In this document: positions 1 to 9,091 of the stretch, piece after piece
How the letters are laid out: every line of letters begins with the position of its first letter
Position numbering within the stretch: the stretch's first letter is position 1
Notes under the pieces: model-generated
What the model was told of the DNA's origin: nothing
Databases searched by the model: none
What the model saw: only the letters and a program-made list of their open reading frames with translations
Translations under genes and position numbers: made by a program
Source: RAM1 sp050247515
GTDB taxonomy: Bacteria > Pseudomonadota > Gammaproteobacteria > Burkholderiales > Burkholderiaceae_C
DNA: 64,000 nt
Assembly: GCA_050247515.1 (NCBI GenBank)
Contig: JBFWUB010000005.1
Coordinates: 62,001 to 126,000 of the forward strand
Direction: 5' to 3'

Positions 1-31
1 TGCCCCCAACAGGCATGAAGTGCTTCTTTGG

Positions 32-45
32 TTGATGTTGATCAA
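32..45. promoter_or_regulatory. Perfect FNR/ANR-type palindrome upstream of the H1-like gene
   Basis: The site reads TTGAT-GTTG-ATCAA, a full match to the TTGAT-N4-ATCAA consensus of the Fnr/Anr family. Its centre is about 27 nt upstream of the ATG at 66. That is too close for a class II activator (centre near -41.5), so if it is real it more likely represses or lies in the leader. The match is seen directly; binding is inferred. Confidence 0.45.
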
Positions 46-65
46 CTTGATTAGGAGAAACGAAA

Positions 66-548
66 ATGGCAACTGCAAAGAAACCGGCCGCCAAGAAGGC
101 CGTCGCGAAGAAGGCCCCGGCCAAAAAGGTCGCCGCTAAAAAGCCGGCAGCCAAGAAGCCGGCAGCCAAGAAGGTAGCCGCCAAGAAGGCCGCCCCGGCC
201 AAGAAGCCGGCAGCCAAGAAGGTCGCCGCCAAGAAGCCGGCAGCCAAGAAGCCCGCTGCCAAGAAAGTAGCGGCCAAGAAGGCTCCGGCGAAGAAGGCCG
301 CTGCCAAGAAGGCCCCCGCGAAAAAGGCCGCGGCCAAAAAGCCCGCTGCCAAGAAGCCTGCCGCCAAGAAAGCAGCGAAAAAGCCCGCTGCGAAGAAAGC
401 AGCGAAAAAGCCCGCTGCGAAGAAAGCAGCGAAAAAGCCCGCTGCCAAACCTGCAGCCAAAGCAGCCCCTGCCCCTGCTGCCCCCGCGGCTCAGACCACT
501 CTGAACCCGCAGGCAGCCTGGCCGTTTCCCACGGCCAGCAAGCCCTGA
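66..548 (+). CDS. Histone H1-like Ala/Lys/Pro-rich DNA-binding protein
   Basis: This 160-residue protein is almost entirely built from AAKKP/AAKKA/VAKK units (about residues 3-135), followed by a short Ala/Pro linker and a distinct tail ending in NPQAAWPFPTASKP. It is highly basic with no globular domain, like the C-terminal tail of eukaryotic H1 and the bacterial Hc/AlgP-type proteins, so it should bind DNA non-specifically and help compact the nucleoid. The start is well supported by an AGGAG site (positions 53-57) spaced correctly before ATG. A terminator follows. Within the array a 27-bp unit repeats in tandem, so the length probably varies between strains. The family call is confident; the exact role is inferred. 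Confidence 0.85.
   Translation: MATAKKPAAKKAVAKKAPAKKVAAKKPAAKKPAAKKVAAKKAAPAKKPAAKKVAAKKPAAKKPAAKKVAAKKAPAKKAAAKKAPAKKAAAKKPAAKKPAAKKAAKKPAAKKAAKKPAAKKAAKKPAAKPAAKAAPAPAAPAAQTTLNPQAAWPFPTASKP
372..446 (+). repeat. In-frame 27-bp tandem repeat in the H1-like gene
   Basis: Two identical 27-bp units begin at 372 and 399. A third, starting at 426, matches for about 20 bases. Each encodes nine residues of the AAKKP/AAKK pattern, so slippage keeps the reading frame. Confidence 0.8.
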
Positions 549-580
549 GCAGGGCAGCTAGCAGGCGGGTAACCGCTTCA

Positions 581-611
581 AGCCCGGTGCCGCAAGGCCC
601 CGGGCTTTTTC
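581..611 (+). terminator. Rho-independent terminator after the H1-like gene
   Basis: AGCCCGG (581-587) pairs with CCGGGCT (600-606) and a run of five T follows directly. It sits 33 nt past the stop codon of the H1-like gene. Confidence 0.8.
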
Positions 612-640
612 TTCGCTTCATGCTTTGAGATACTCGCACC

Positions 641-1519
641 ATGATCCAAGCCGCCCGCGACCGCCTGCCCGCCGCGCTGCGCCGCACCTGGCTGTTTGGC
701 GCGGGCGCAGACCGCGCGGTGCATGAAGCCATGACGCAAAGCGGCGCCGACGTGCTGATCCAGGACCTGGAAGACTTCACCCCGCCCGCGCGTCGCCATG
801 AAGCCCGCGCCCTGGCACCGGCGCTGTACCAGCGCTGGCGCGAAGCCGGTGCATTGGTCTGCGTGCGCATCAACCCGCTGGAAGCCGAGGGCTACCTGGA
901 CCTGCAGGACGTGATGCCCGGGCGCCCCGACATCGTGGCCTACCCCAAGAGCGCGACCGCGCTGCACATGCGCGCGCTGGATGTGTCCCTCACCACGCTG
1001 GAGCGCGCCCTGGGCATACCCGACGGTACGACGGAAATCCTGCCGGTGTGCGAAACCGCGTTGGGCGTGGTGAACGTGCGCGAAATTGTGGGCGCCAGCC
1101 TGCGCATCCGCTGCGCGCTGCTGGGCGCCGAAGACCTGGCCACCGACCTGTGCGCCGAGCGCAGCCGCGAGGCCACCGAGCTGGACTACGCACGCCGGCG
1201 CTTCGTGCTGGAGTGCCGCGCCGCAGGCGTGGAGCCGGTGGATGCGCCCTACACCTTCAGTGATGTCGCAGGCGCCGTGCAGGAGGCAAAGTCTTCGCGC
1301 CGCCTGGGCTACCGCACCAAAAGCCTGGTGCGGCCAGACCATGCACTCGCGCTGCGCGACGCGCTGACACCCAGCGTGTCGGACCTGGCCGCCGCGCGAC
1401 GCGTCGTGAGCGAGTTTGAAGCGGCCCGCGCGCGTGGCGAGGAACGCGCGCTGGTGGACGGCCTGTGGGTGGAAGTACCCACCTACCTGAACGCCAAACG
1501 CCTGCTCGGCCACCCGTAG
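641..1519 (+). CDS. HpcH/HpaI aldolase / CitE-like lyase beta-subunit family protein
   Basis: This 292-residue TIM-barrel enzyme belongs to the HpcH/HpaI-CitE family, which cleaves or forms C-C bonds of acyl-CoA or oxo-acid substrates using Mg2+. The family motifs are visible: the substrate-binding Arg in CVRINPLE (about residue 71), the metal-binding Glu in LPVCETALGV, and the acidic GAEDLATDLC segment. No citF/citD or other citrate lyase subunit lies nearby. It is therefore more likely a stand-alone malyl-CoA/citramalyl-CoA-type lyase than part of citrate lyase. Its TAG overlaps the GTG start of the next gene by one base, which suggests co-translation. The exact substrate is unknown. Confidence 0.85.
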   Translation: MIQAARDRLPAALRRTWLFGAGADRAVHEAMTQSGADVLIQDLEDFTPPARRHEARALAPALYQRWREAGALVCVRINPLEAEGYLDLQDVMPGRPDIVAYPKSATALHMRALDVSLTTLERALGIPDGTTEILPVCETALGVVNVREIVGASLRIRCALLGAEDLATDLCAERSREATELDYARRRFVLECRAAGVEPVDAPYTFSDVAGAVQEAKSSRRLGYRTKSLVRPDHALALRDALTPSVSDLAAARRVVSEFEAARARGEERALVDGLWVEVPTYLNAKRLLGHP

Positions 1520-2007
1520 TGGCCATCCCCGCACCGCGTCACGACGAGACCGACAAGGGCGCGGTGGAGCGGGCATTGGTCACCGAATTCGCGGCGCGCT
1601 TTCGCGCCGACATCGACATCACCTCCGTGCGCAGCGGCGACCCACGCCTGCAGGAGCCCGACGTCATCACCAAGTCCACCGAAAGCGATGCGCAGATTGC
1701 GTTTGAACTGGTGCGCCTGACAGGGCTGGATGAAACGCTGGCCACCGATGCACTGACGCGCAAGTTCGACAAGGCCCGCCAGGGGCTGTATGCCGGCGTG
1801 GACGCCGCAGGCCTGGAACTGCTGGCCTGGTCCGACCGGCTGGCACTGCCCTGGACGCGCGTGCTGCAGCGTGTGGGCGAGCGCCTGGCGCCGCATGACC
1901 ACGGCTTCACGCGGGCGTGGTTGTGGAACCGGCCCGATGGGCTGGACACCCATGACGAGGGCGTGTGGCTGTGGGAAGCAGGGCGCGGCATCAGCAGGTT
2001 TGACTGA
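1519..2007 (+). CDS. Hypothetical protein coupled to the CitE-like gene
   Basis: This is a soluble 162-residue protein of unknown function. I chose the GTG at 1519 because it shares a base with the stop of the upstream lyase (TAGTG). The in-frame ATG at 1465 would lie deep inside that gene. The N-terminal half has spaced acidic and polar residues (SGDPRLQEPDV, then SDAQIAFELVRL) that loosely recall the PD...E pattern of some PD-(D/E)XK-like proteins, but the Lys is not clear and I do not assign a nuclease. The C-terminal half is Trp-rich. It faces the TauE gene convergently, with 3 nt between. Confidence 0.65.
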   Translation: MAIPAPRHDETDKGAVERALVTEFAARFRADIDITSVRSGDPRLQEPDVITKSTESDAQIAFELVRLTGLDETLATDALTRKFDKARQGLYAGVDAAGLELLAWSDRLALPWTRVLQRVGERLAPHDHGFTRAWLWNRPDGLDTHDEGVWLWEAGRGISRFD

Positions 2008-2010
2008 ACC

Positions 2011-2733
2011 CTAGCGCCACGCCGCCCACAGCATCGTCAGCCCCGCCACCAGCAGCAACCCCTCGATCAGCAGCCGGAATCTGTCTGGCTCCAGCTTCAA
2101 CACAAAACGTCTGGCAATGAATGAGCCCATGGTGATGGTGCTGCCGATGATCAGGCCCTTGAGCACTGCGTCCCATGGCAATGCGCCCAGGCTACGGAAA
2201 GTCGCGGCCTTGGCGATGTACACCGCCAGCGAGCCCAGGGCCTCGGTGGACAGGTACGCACCCTTGACCAGGCCGTATGCGAGGAAGAACGGTGCGTTGA
2301 TGGGCCCGGTGCTGACCACGATGCCGGTGATGAAGCCGATCACCGCGCCCACCAGCGCCAGGTGCGGCAGGCGCAGCGTCCATTGCTGCGCGGCCAGCCA
2401 GCGGCGCACCGGGATCATGGCAATAAAGAACACGCCCAGCACCGCCTCCACCACGCCCACGGGCAGCGTCAGCAACGTGGCCGCACCCAGCGCCGCGGCA
2501 GGCACGGCGGGGATACTGTAGGCCGCAACGGCAGGCCAGTTCACGTCGCGCCACCACACGGCCACGCGTGACGCATTGGCCATGATGCTGGCAATCGCCA
2601 TGATGGGCACAGCCTCGCGCGGGCCAAACACGACGACCAGCGCCGGCATCAGCATGATGGACGTGCCAAAGCCCACCACGCCACCCACCGTGCCGGCCAC
2701 CAACCCCAACAGCAGCACCAGCGCGAACTCCAT
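2011..2733 (-). CDS. Sulfite exporter TauE/SafE family membrane protein
   Basis: This 240-residue inner-membrane protein has about seven or eight hydrophobic segments. The Gly-rich first helix (GLVAGTVGGVVGFGTSIMLM) and a repeat of the same fold in the second half are typical of the TauE/SafE/YfcA family. Members export small organic or sulfur anions such as sulfite or sulfoacetate; the substrate here cannot be read from the sequence. It is the last gene of a leftward operon and its ATG overlaps the upstream stop by one base (TGATG), suggesting translational coupling with the small secreted protein. Confidence 0.88.
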   Translation of the reverse strand: MEFALVLLLGLVAGTVGGVVGFGTSIMLMPALVVVFGPREAVPIMAIASIMANASRVAVWWRDVNWPAVAAYSIPAVPAAALGAATLLTLPVGVVEAVLGVFFIAMIPVRRWLAAQQWTLRLPHLALVGAVIGFITGIVVSTGPINAPFFLAYGLVKGAYLSTEALGSLAVYIAKAATFRSLGALPWDAVLKGLIIGSTITMGSFIARRFVLKLEPDRFRLLIEGLLLVAGLTMLWAAWR

Positions 2734-3062
2734 CAGGGCGCCTTGTTCGGGTTGTTGTCGGGGCTGTGCTTGCAGACCTCGAACGTCTGCGCGGCCACCG
2801 CCACGCCACCCAGGCTGGTGCGGGCCAGCACATGGCGGCAGCCCGGCCGCGCGGGCCCCTGGTCCGATGTTTCAATCAGGTAGCCGTTGGGGTCCAGGCC
2901 GCTGGATTCACCGTACAGCACCGCCAGGTCCAGCACACGCTGGCGGAACTCGCGCGTGGCCGGTGTATCGGGCCAGGATGGCGCTGGGGTGTCAGGCGCC
3001 GCAACCTGTGCGGTGGCCGGGCTGGCGCAGCCCAGGGCCAGTACCAGCACGCACAGGCGCAT
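2733..3062 (-). CDS. Small secreted hypothetical protein with signal peptide
   Basis: This 109-residue protein starts MRLCVLVLALGCASPATAQ, a clear Sec signal peptide with probable cleavage after ATAQ. The mature part has three cysteines (one in RPGCRH, one in EVCKH) and no domain I recognise. The start at 3062 overlaps the stop of the upstream DUF4010 gene (TGATG), and its own stop overlaps the start of the TauE gene in the same way. A one-base overlap on both sides supports it as a real periplasmic gene of the operon. Its function is unknown. Confidence 0.72.
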   Translation of the reverse strand: MRLCVLVLALGCASPATAQVAAPDTPAPSWPDTPATREFRQRVLDLAVLYGESSGLDPNGYLIETSDQGPARPGCRHVLARTSLGGVAVAAQTFEVCKHSPDNNPNKAP

Positions 3063-4318
3063 CACAGCGTTTCCCGCCATGCAAGCAAACCCAGCACCAG
3101 GGCCACATGGACCAGCAACCCCGCAGCGAATGCCAGCAGGTACGCGCGCCCGCCGCTCACGGCCGCGGTCACGCATTTGCTCAGGTTGTGCACCAGCAGC
3201 GCACCCATCAAGCCCTGCAGCAACGCCGCCGGCGCCGGCTCGGGTGGCCCCTGGATCAACACGGCTGCCGCCGCCGCATGCAGGTCCACCAGCGCACCCA
3301 GCAGCACGCCAGCCACCAGGCCGGCGGAGCCCCACCACAGCGACAGGCCATGCACCACGGCCTGGATGCCGCCCAGCAGCAGCGCCACCAAAGCCGCGGT
3401 GCGCAGGCTGAACATGCGCGCGTCCCTCGCCGTGAGGGCTACGCGGTGCGGCGTCTCGCCGCTGCGTACCAGCCACAGGCCCCATGCCGCCACCAGGGCC
3501 GCGCCCGCCAGAGCGGGCAGCCACAGCACCGCCAGCCACCGCGGCTGCACGGCGGCCGCCACGGCCAGCAGCTGCAGCAGCGTGCCCACGCAGCTGAGCA
3601 GCGCCGCGCCCGCCTGGGGTCGGGCGCGGGCGCGGCCTTCGCGCACTTCCATGCCCAGGGTGGCAATGGTGGCGGTGCTCGACACAAAGCCCGCCGCCAG
3701 CGACGACAGCACCAGCGCATGGCGTGCCTGCAGCAGGCGCCGCGCCACATGGGCCAGCGCCTGGATGGCCAGCAACACCACCAGCAGCGTGGCAATGGTG
3801 CGCGGGTTCAGCGCGGGGCCCCACAGCGCACGGTCGGGCAGCAGCGGCACCGCGATCAGCGCCAGCGCGCACAGGATCAGGCCGTCGCGCAGTTCACCCG
3901 CTTGCAGCCAGTCGCGCGCAAAACGGTGCATGGGGTCGCGCGCGGCCAGCAGACCGGTCACCGCCACCGTCAACCCTGCGGCCAGCGCAATGTTCCAGGT
4001 GCACAAAGCGCCAATCAGGTACGCCAGCAGCAATGCAATTTCAGTGGTGACGCCGGGGTCATCCGATCGGTCACGCCAGTACGCGACCACGCCCAACGCT
4101 GCGATGAATGCCGCGCCCACGATGGCCAGCCAGACCTGGCCCAGCAACATGCTGACCGCGCCCGTCAAGGAGGCCAGCGTGAAGCTGCGCATGCCCGCCA
4201 GCGCCCGGCCCGGCCCCTGGCCCTTGCGACGCTCACGCTCCAGCCCCATCAGCAGGCCGCAGCCCAGCGCGGCCGCCAGCGCCTGCGCTCCACCAGGCCA
4301 CCACTGCGCCATGTCCAT
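3062..4318 (-). CDS. MgtC/SapB family membrane protein with DUF4010 domain
   Basis: This 418-residue polytopic membrane protein has roughly ten to twelve hydrophobic helices. The N-terminal quarter carries MgtC/SapB signatures (GCGLLMGLERERR, GMRSFTLASLTGAV, TTEIALLLAYLIGAL) and the rest matches the DUF4010 layout, including SSLAAGFVSSTATIATLGM. MgtC proteins are linked to Mg2+ homeostasis and ATP synthase modulation in some pathogens, but MgtC-DUF4010 fusions have no settled function. It follows dbpA by 4 nt and overlaps the next gene by one base, so the four genes probably share one mRNA. Confidence 0.85.
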   Translation of the reverse strand: MDMAQWWPGGAQALAAALGCGLLMGLERERRKGQGPGRALAGMRSFTLASLTGAVSMLLGQVWLAIVGAAFIAALGVVAYWRDRSDDPGVTTEIALLLAYLIGALCTWNIALAAGLTVAVTGLLAARDPMHRFARDWLQAGELRDGLILCALALIAVPLLPDRALWGPALNPRTIATLLVVLLAIQALAHVARRLLQARHALVLSSLAAGFVSSTATIATLGMEVREGRARARPQAGAALLSCVGTLLQLLAVAAAVQPRWLAVLWLPALAGAALVAAWGLWLVRSGETPHRVALTARDARMFSLRTAALVALLLGGIQAVVHGLSLWWGSAGLVAGVLLGALVDLHAAAAAVLIQGPPEPAPAALLQGLMGALLVHNLSKCVTAAVSGGRAYLLAFAAGLLVHVALVLGLLAWRETL

Positions 4319-4322
4319 GCGC

Positions 4323-5735
<1,413 letters not shown>

Positions 5736-5776
5736 GGCCCATTATCGGTGCCACGCCCCTCGGGGCCGTGCCGGGT

Positions 5777-6256
5777 TCAGCAGCCCGACGGGCGGTCCGA
5801 ACGCATCGGGATCGTGCCGGAGATGGTGACCGTGGGCGTGCCCGCGCTCAGCACGCTGCCCACGAAGCTCACGTTGTTGTTCGCGCGCGAGACGGTGGAG
5901 GTCCCCACCGTGGTTGTTTCGTAGATGCTGCCGCCCAGCTCCAGCGCCAGGCGGCGCACCGTGGTGCTGTCCACCAGGTACTCCACCGAGCCTTTGGCAA
6001 CGGCACCGCCGGCCAGGCGCGGAATGTTCTCGAAGGTGAACGAGCACGAATCAGTGGCGCCGATGCGCTCGAGCTTGTTCACGCCCGACAGCGGCGTGTT
6101 GCTGCTGCCATAGGCGCCGTTCAAGGTCGCGTCGGTGGCCGACGTGATGGTGAAGGCCGAGTTGAGGTTGGTCGGATCGGGATCGTCTCCGCCACCGCCG
6201 CAGGCGGCCAGCAAGGAGGCCAGCAGGACGCTGGAGATCAGGGGAAACTTTTTCAT
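5777..6256 (-). CDS. Putative lipoprotein
   Basis: This 159-residue protein starts at the ATG at 6256 (MKKFPLISSVLLASLLAAC) rather than at an upstream in-frame ATG. From here the sequence gives a textbook lipoprotein signal peptide with lipobox LLAAC and a Gly-rich tether (GGGGDDPDP) after the Cys. The mature part is rich in Thr, Ser and Gly, has two more cysteines, and looks beta-rich. No enzyme motif is visible. The Asp after the +1 Gly stretch does not clearly signal inner-membrane retention. The gene is followed by a GC-rich hairpin (about 5750-5771) without a T-run, then dbpA. Confidence 0.75.
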   Translation of the reverse strand: MKKFPLISSVLLASLLAACGGGGDDPDPTNLNSAFTITSATDATLNGAYGSSNTPLSGVNKLERIGATDSCSFTFENIPRLAGGAVAKGSVEYLVDSTTVRRLALELGGSIYETTTVGTSTVSRANNNVSFVGSVLSAGTPTVTISGTIPMRSDRPSGC

Positions 6257-6339
6257 GGTGGATGGCGCAGGGGGTTGACGGACATCCAGTGTCAAAAACA
6301 ATTCCCGCCGCGCGCGTAGGACGGGTCTGCGCCATGCCG

Positions 6340-7530
6340 TCAGCCCGTGGCCGACACCGGCACGCGGCGCGCGTGGCGTTTGCCATTGAGCAGGCTGCCG
6401 ATGGCGGTGTCACGCACGAACAGCTGGTAGCTCACCACGCAGACCGCGGTGGTGGCCACAATGTTCAGCGCCATCTTGGCCAGCGCCGGCAGCGGCGCGC
6501 CAAACAGCAGGGCACCAAAGCCGATGGTCAGCGGCAGGTGCAGCAGGTACACCCAGTACGAGCTGTCGGCCAGGTAACCCAGCACGGGGTGCGGGCGCTG
6601 GAGGTAGCGCAGGAACAGGCCGATGAACGCAAAGCTCCACAGCCAGGACGCGCCGTTGTACACATACGCAATCCACAGCGGCAGGTTCCAGCCGGGCAGC
6701 TGCCCCGCGCGCTGCGCCTCCACCAGCGCACCGGTGGCCAGGAACAGCGGCACGCCCGCCAGCGCGAAAGCGGCCCAGCGCCGCGTGTACAGCGCAAACA
6801 GCGCCTGCTGGTGGCGCCACAGCGCCCAGCCAAAGACGAAGAACAGCCCGTTGTGCAGCCATTCGGCCAGCGGTGGCACGAAGGCGCCACCGGGCACCAC
6901 CACGCCGTGCGGGTACAGCGCGCCCACACCGGCCAGGGGCAGCGCCAGCACCGCAAAGCCCCACGGCGCGCTGCCCAGGCGGCCCAGCACACGGGTCACC
7001 GCGGCTGACACGACCGGCAGGCGCGCGCCCAGCCACAGCACCGGCGCGGCCAGCATGCAAAACCACAACAGCATCCACAGGAACCACAGGTGCAGCGTGG
7101 TCGGGCCGGTCGGCATGTTGGGCCGGGGCGGCACGATGCCGGCGTCCAGCCCCCAGGTGCCGCGCACCATGCGGTGCAGGAACAGCAGCGCCAGCACCGC
7201 GCAGGCCGCGAACAGGGGCGGCCAGAAGATGGCGAACGGCAGGCCCAGGCGGCGCAGGCGGTGGTGCACCATGCCGCGCACACCGCGCTTTTGCACCAGC
7301 ATGGCCGCGAAGAACCCCGCCAGGATGAAAAACACCGGCATGCGAAAGGCGTGGATAAACGCGCCAATCAGGTCGGCCACCGGCGTGGTGCGGTCGTCCT
7401 GCCAGGGCAGGGGCGAGTCGTGCACCATGTGGATCACCGCCACATGCAGCACGATGCCCAGCCACATCATCAGCGCGCGCAGGTTGTCCAGCGCGTGCAG
7501 ACGCTCGGCTGGGATCCCCTGGGCATCCAT
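6340..7530 (-). CDS. Acyltransferase 3 family membrane protein (OpgC-like)
   Basis: This 396-residue integral membrane protein of the acyltransferase 3 superfamily has about ten transmembrane helices. The N terminus (RLHALDNLRALMMWLGIVLH) carries the conserved Arg and the His in helix 1, and FIHAFRMPVFFILAGFF matches the second family motif. Such enzymes transfer acyl or succinyl groups to extracytoplasmic glycans, and the overall layout recalls the glucan succinyltransferase OpgC/MdoC. The substrate cannot be deduced. It lies 14 nt downstream of the FKBP gene on the same strand, so both probably share a transcript. Confidence 0.85.
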   Translation of the reverse strand: MDAQGIPAERLHALDNLRALMMWLGIVLHVAVIHMVHDSPLPWQDDRTTPVADLIGAFIHAFRMPVFFILAGFFAAMLVQKRGVRGMVHHRLRRLGLPFAIFWPPLFAACAVLALLFLHRMVRGTWGLDAGIVPPRPNMPTGPTTLHLWFLWMLLWFCMLAAPVLWLGARLPVVSAAVTRVLGRLGSAPWGFAVLALPLAGVGALYPHGVVVPGGAFVPPLAEWLHNGLFFVFGWALWRHQQALFALYTRRWAAFALAGVPLFLATGALVEAQRAGQLPGWNLPLWIAYVYNGASWLWSFAFIGLFLRYLQRPHPVLGYLADSSYWVYLLHLPLTIGFGALLFGAPLPALAKMALNIVATTAVCVVSYQLFVRDTAIGSLLNGKRHARRVPVSATG

Positions 7531-7544
7531 GGCCGTGGGAGGCT

Positions 7545-7967
7545 TCAGCGCTTGACCGCGATCAGCTCGATTTCAAAATGGAGCGTGGCATTGGGCGGAA
7601 TCACATTGCCCGCGCCGCGCTCGCCATAGGCAATGGCCGGCGGGCAGGTCAGCCGGGCCTTGCCGCCGGGCTTCATGCGCTGCACGCCTTCGGTCCAGCA
7701 GGGGATCACGCGGTTGAGCGGGAATTCCGTGGGCTGGCCGCGCCGGTACGAGCTGTCGAACTCGCGCCCGTCAGGGAAGGTGCCGCGGTAATGCACCTGC
7801 ACCACGTCGGTGGCGGCGGGCGAGGCGCCCGTGCCGTCCTTGAGAGACTGGTACACCAGGCCCGATGATGTGGTGACGGTGGAGCCGGCGGCGGCGGGTT
7901 GCGCCAGCGCCGCCGAAGCAAGGCCCAAGGACAGCAGCAACGCGCTGGCGTTCAAGGAGAACTTCAT
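7545..7967 (-). CDS. Periplasmic FKBP-type peptidyl-prolyl cis-trans isomerase
   Basis: This 140-residue protein starts at the ATG at 7967, which gives the signal peptide MKFSLNASALLLSLGLASAALAQ; an upstream in-frame ATG would add five residues ahead of it. The mature chain is one FKBP domain: VQVHYRGTFPDGREFDSSYRR, the GVQRMKPGGKARLTCPP loop, AYGERGAGNVIPPNATLHFE and a final beta-strand FEIELI. It should catalyse proline isomerisation during folding in the periplasm. It is divergent from the LysR gene and upstream of the acyltransferase gene. Confidence 0.92.
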   Translation of the reverse strand: MKFSLNASALLLSLGLASAALAQPAAAGSTVTTSSGLVYQSLKDGTGASPAATDVVQVHYRGTFPDGREFDSSYRRGQPTEFPLNRVIPCWTEGVQRMKPGGKARLTCPPAIAYGERGAGNVIPPNATLHFEIELIAVKR

Positions 7968-8027
7968 GAAGCGGACTTTCAATCAAGGGACTACGGGGCA
8001 GTCATTATGTCTGCGCCACAATGCCCA

Positions 8028-8042
8028 TTGCAGTAAATGCAA
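8028..8042. promoter_or_regulatory. Possible LysR-type operator
   Basis: TTGCA-GTAAA-TGCAA is a perfect interrupted palindrome and fits the T-N11-A pattern of LysR binding sites. It ends 5 nt before the LysR start codon in the FKBP/LysR divergent gap, so autoregulation is plausible. Binding is inferred. Confidence 0.35.
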
Positions 8043-8047
8043 CGCAC

Positions 8048-8971
8048 ATGGAAATCCGGCAGTTCAAATATTTCGTCAAGATCGCTGATCTCGGAAGTTT
8101 CTCCAGGGCATCGCGCGCGCTGCACATTGCCCAACCGGCGCTGAGCCAGCAGATGGCTCAGCTGGAGGCCGAGCTGGGTCAAGCGCTGTTGTTGCGCGAG
8201 CCGCGCGGCGTCAGGCTGACCGGGCCGGGCGAGGCGTTTTACCGGCATGCGCAGCGCCTGCTGCGTCAGGTGGACGACACGGCGTCAGCGGTGCAGCAGT
8301 GCGCCGCGCAACCCTCTGGCACGGTGTGCGTCGGCCTGCCACTGAGCACCGCCGCCCAGTACGCGCTGCCCCTGCTGGCAGCCGTGCGCGAGCGCCACCC
8401 CGGCATCGTGATCGAGTTCTTTGACGAAATCAGCGGCAATCTGCTGCACGGCCTGAACAGCGGCCGACTCGACATCGGCGTGCTGGTCAACGATGACGAC
8501 GCCCGTCTGGTTCCCGGCGTGGCGCTGATGGACGAGCTGCTGTTCATGGTCTCGCGCGCCGGCATGGCGCCCGCGCGCAAATCGGTTTCGCTGCGCCAGC
8601 TGCACGCGCTGCCATTGGCCTTGCCCGGCCCTGGCCAGGGCGTGCGCCCCATCCTGGACCAGGCCCTGGCAAGGCAGGGGCTGCGCCTGGGCCCGCTCGC
8701 GGTTTGCGCCAACTCCATGAGCATCATGCGGCACGCGCTGTACGAGGGCATGGCCCATGGTGTCATGCCCTGGGGCGCCGTTGCCGACGACGTGCAGGCG
8801 GGTCGCCTGGTCGCCACCCGCATCACGCCGGCACTGACGCGCCGCGTTCACGTCTGCACCACGACCGACGCCGGCCTTTCGCAGGCCGGCCAGGTCGTAC
8901 ACGACCTGCTACTGGAGGTGACCCGCCAGCGGGTGCGAGGGCGGCTGTGGCGCGGCGTCAAGCTGCTGTAG
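8048..8971 (+). CDS. LysR family transcriptional regulator
   Basis: This 307-residue regulator begins at the ATG at 8048 (MEIRQFKYFVKIADLGSFSR), where LysR proteins normally start; an in-frame ATG at 8021 only adds nine poorly matching residues. The winged HTH covers residues 1-60, with ALHIAQPALSQQMAQLE as the recognition helix. The effector-binding domain runs from about 90 to 295. The N terminus most resembles Nac/CynR-like regulators. The next gene on the same strand, an FAD-linked D-2-hydroxyacid dehydrogenase, is the obvious candidate target. A strong hairpin separates the two genes. Confidence 0.9.
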   Translation: MEIRQFKYFVKIADLGSFSRASRALHIAQPALSQQMAQLEAELGQALLLREPRGVRLTGPGEAFYRHAQRLLRQVDDTASAVQQCAAQPSGTVCVGLPLSTAAQYALPLLAAVRERHPGIVIEFFDEISGNLLHGLNSGRLDIGVLVNDDDARLVPGVALMDELLFMVSRAGMAPARKSVSLRQLHALPLALPGPGQGVRPILDQALARQGLRLGPLAVCANSMSIMRHALYEGMAHGVMPWGAVADDVQAGRLVATRITPALTRRVHVCTTTDAGLSQAGQVVHDLLLEVTRQRVRGRLWRGVKLL

Positions 8972-8992
8972 CCCTGTAGCCGCGCGCGGGCG

Positions 8993-9015
8993 CCCCATCG
9001 CGCGGCGCGATGGGG
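8993..9015 (+). terminator. GC-rich hairpin between lysR and the FAD oxidase gene
   Basis: CCCCATCGC (8993-9001) pairs perfectly with GCGATGGGG (9007-9015) around a 5-nt loop. No T-run follows, so it is a weak or Rho-assisted terminator or an mRNA stability element rather than a classic intrinsic terminator. Confidence 0.45.
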
Positions 9016-9091
9016 GCAGACGAATTCCGTATTTCCCAGGCGCAGGGGCGCCGCCTAGACTCCCGCCACTTTTCAACAACGGCAGGAGACC

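Noticed and set aside
66..548. CRISPR-like or other structured tandem array
   Set aside because: The repetition encodes Lys/Ala/Pro in one frame with no spacers, so it is a protein-coding low-complexity region.
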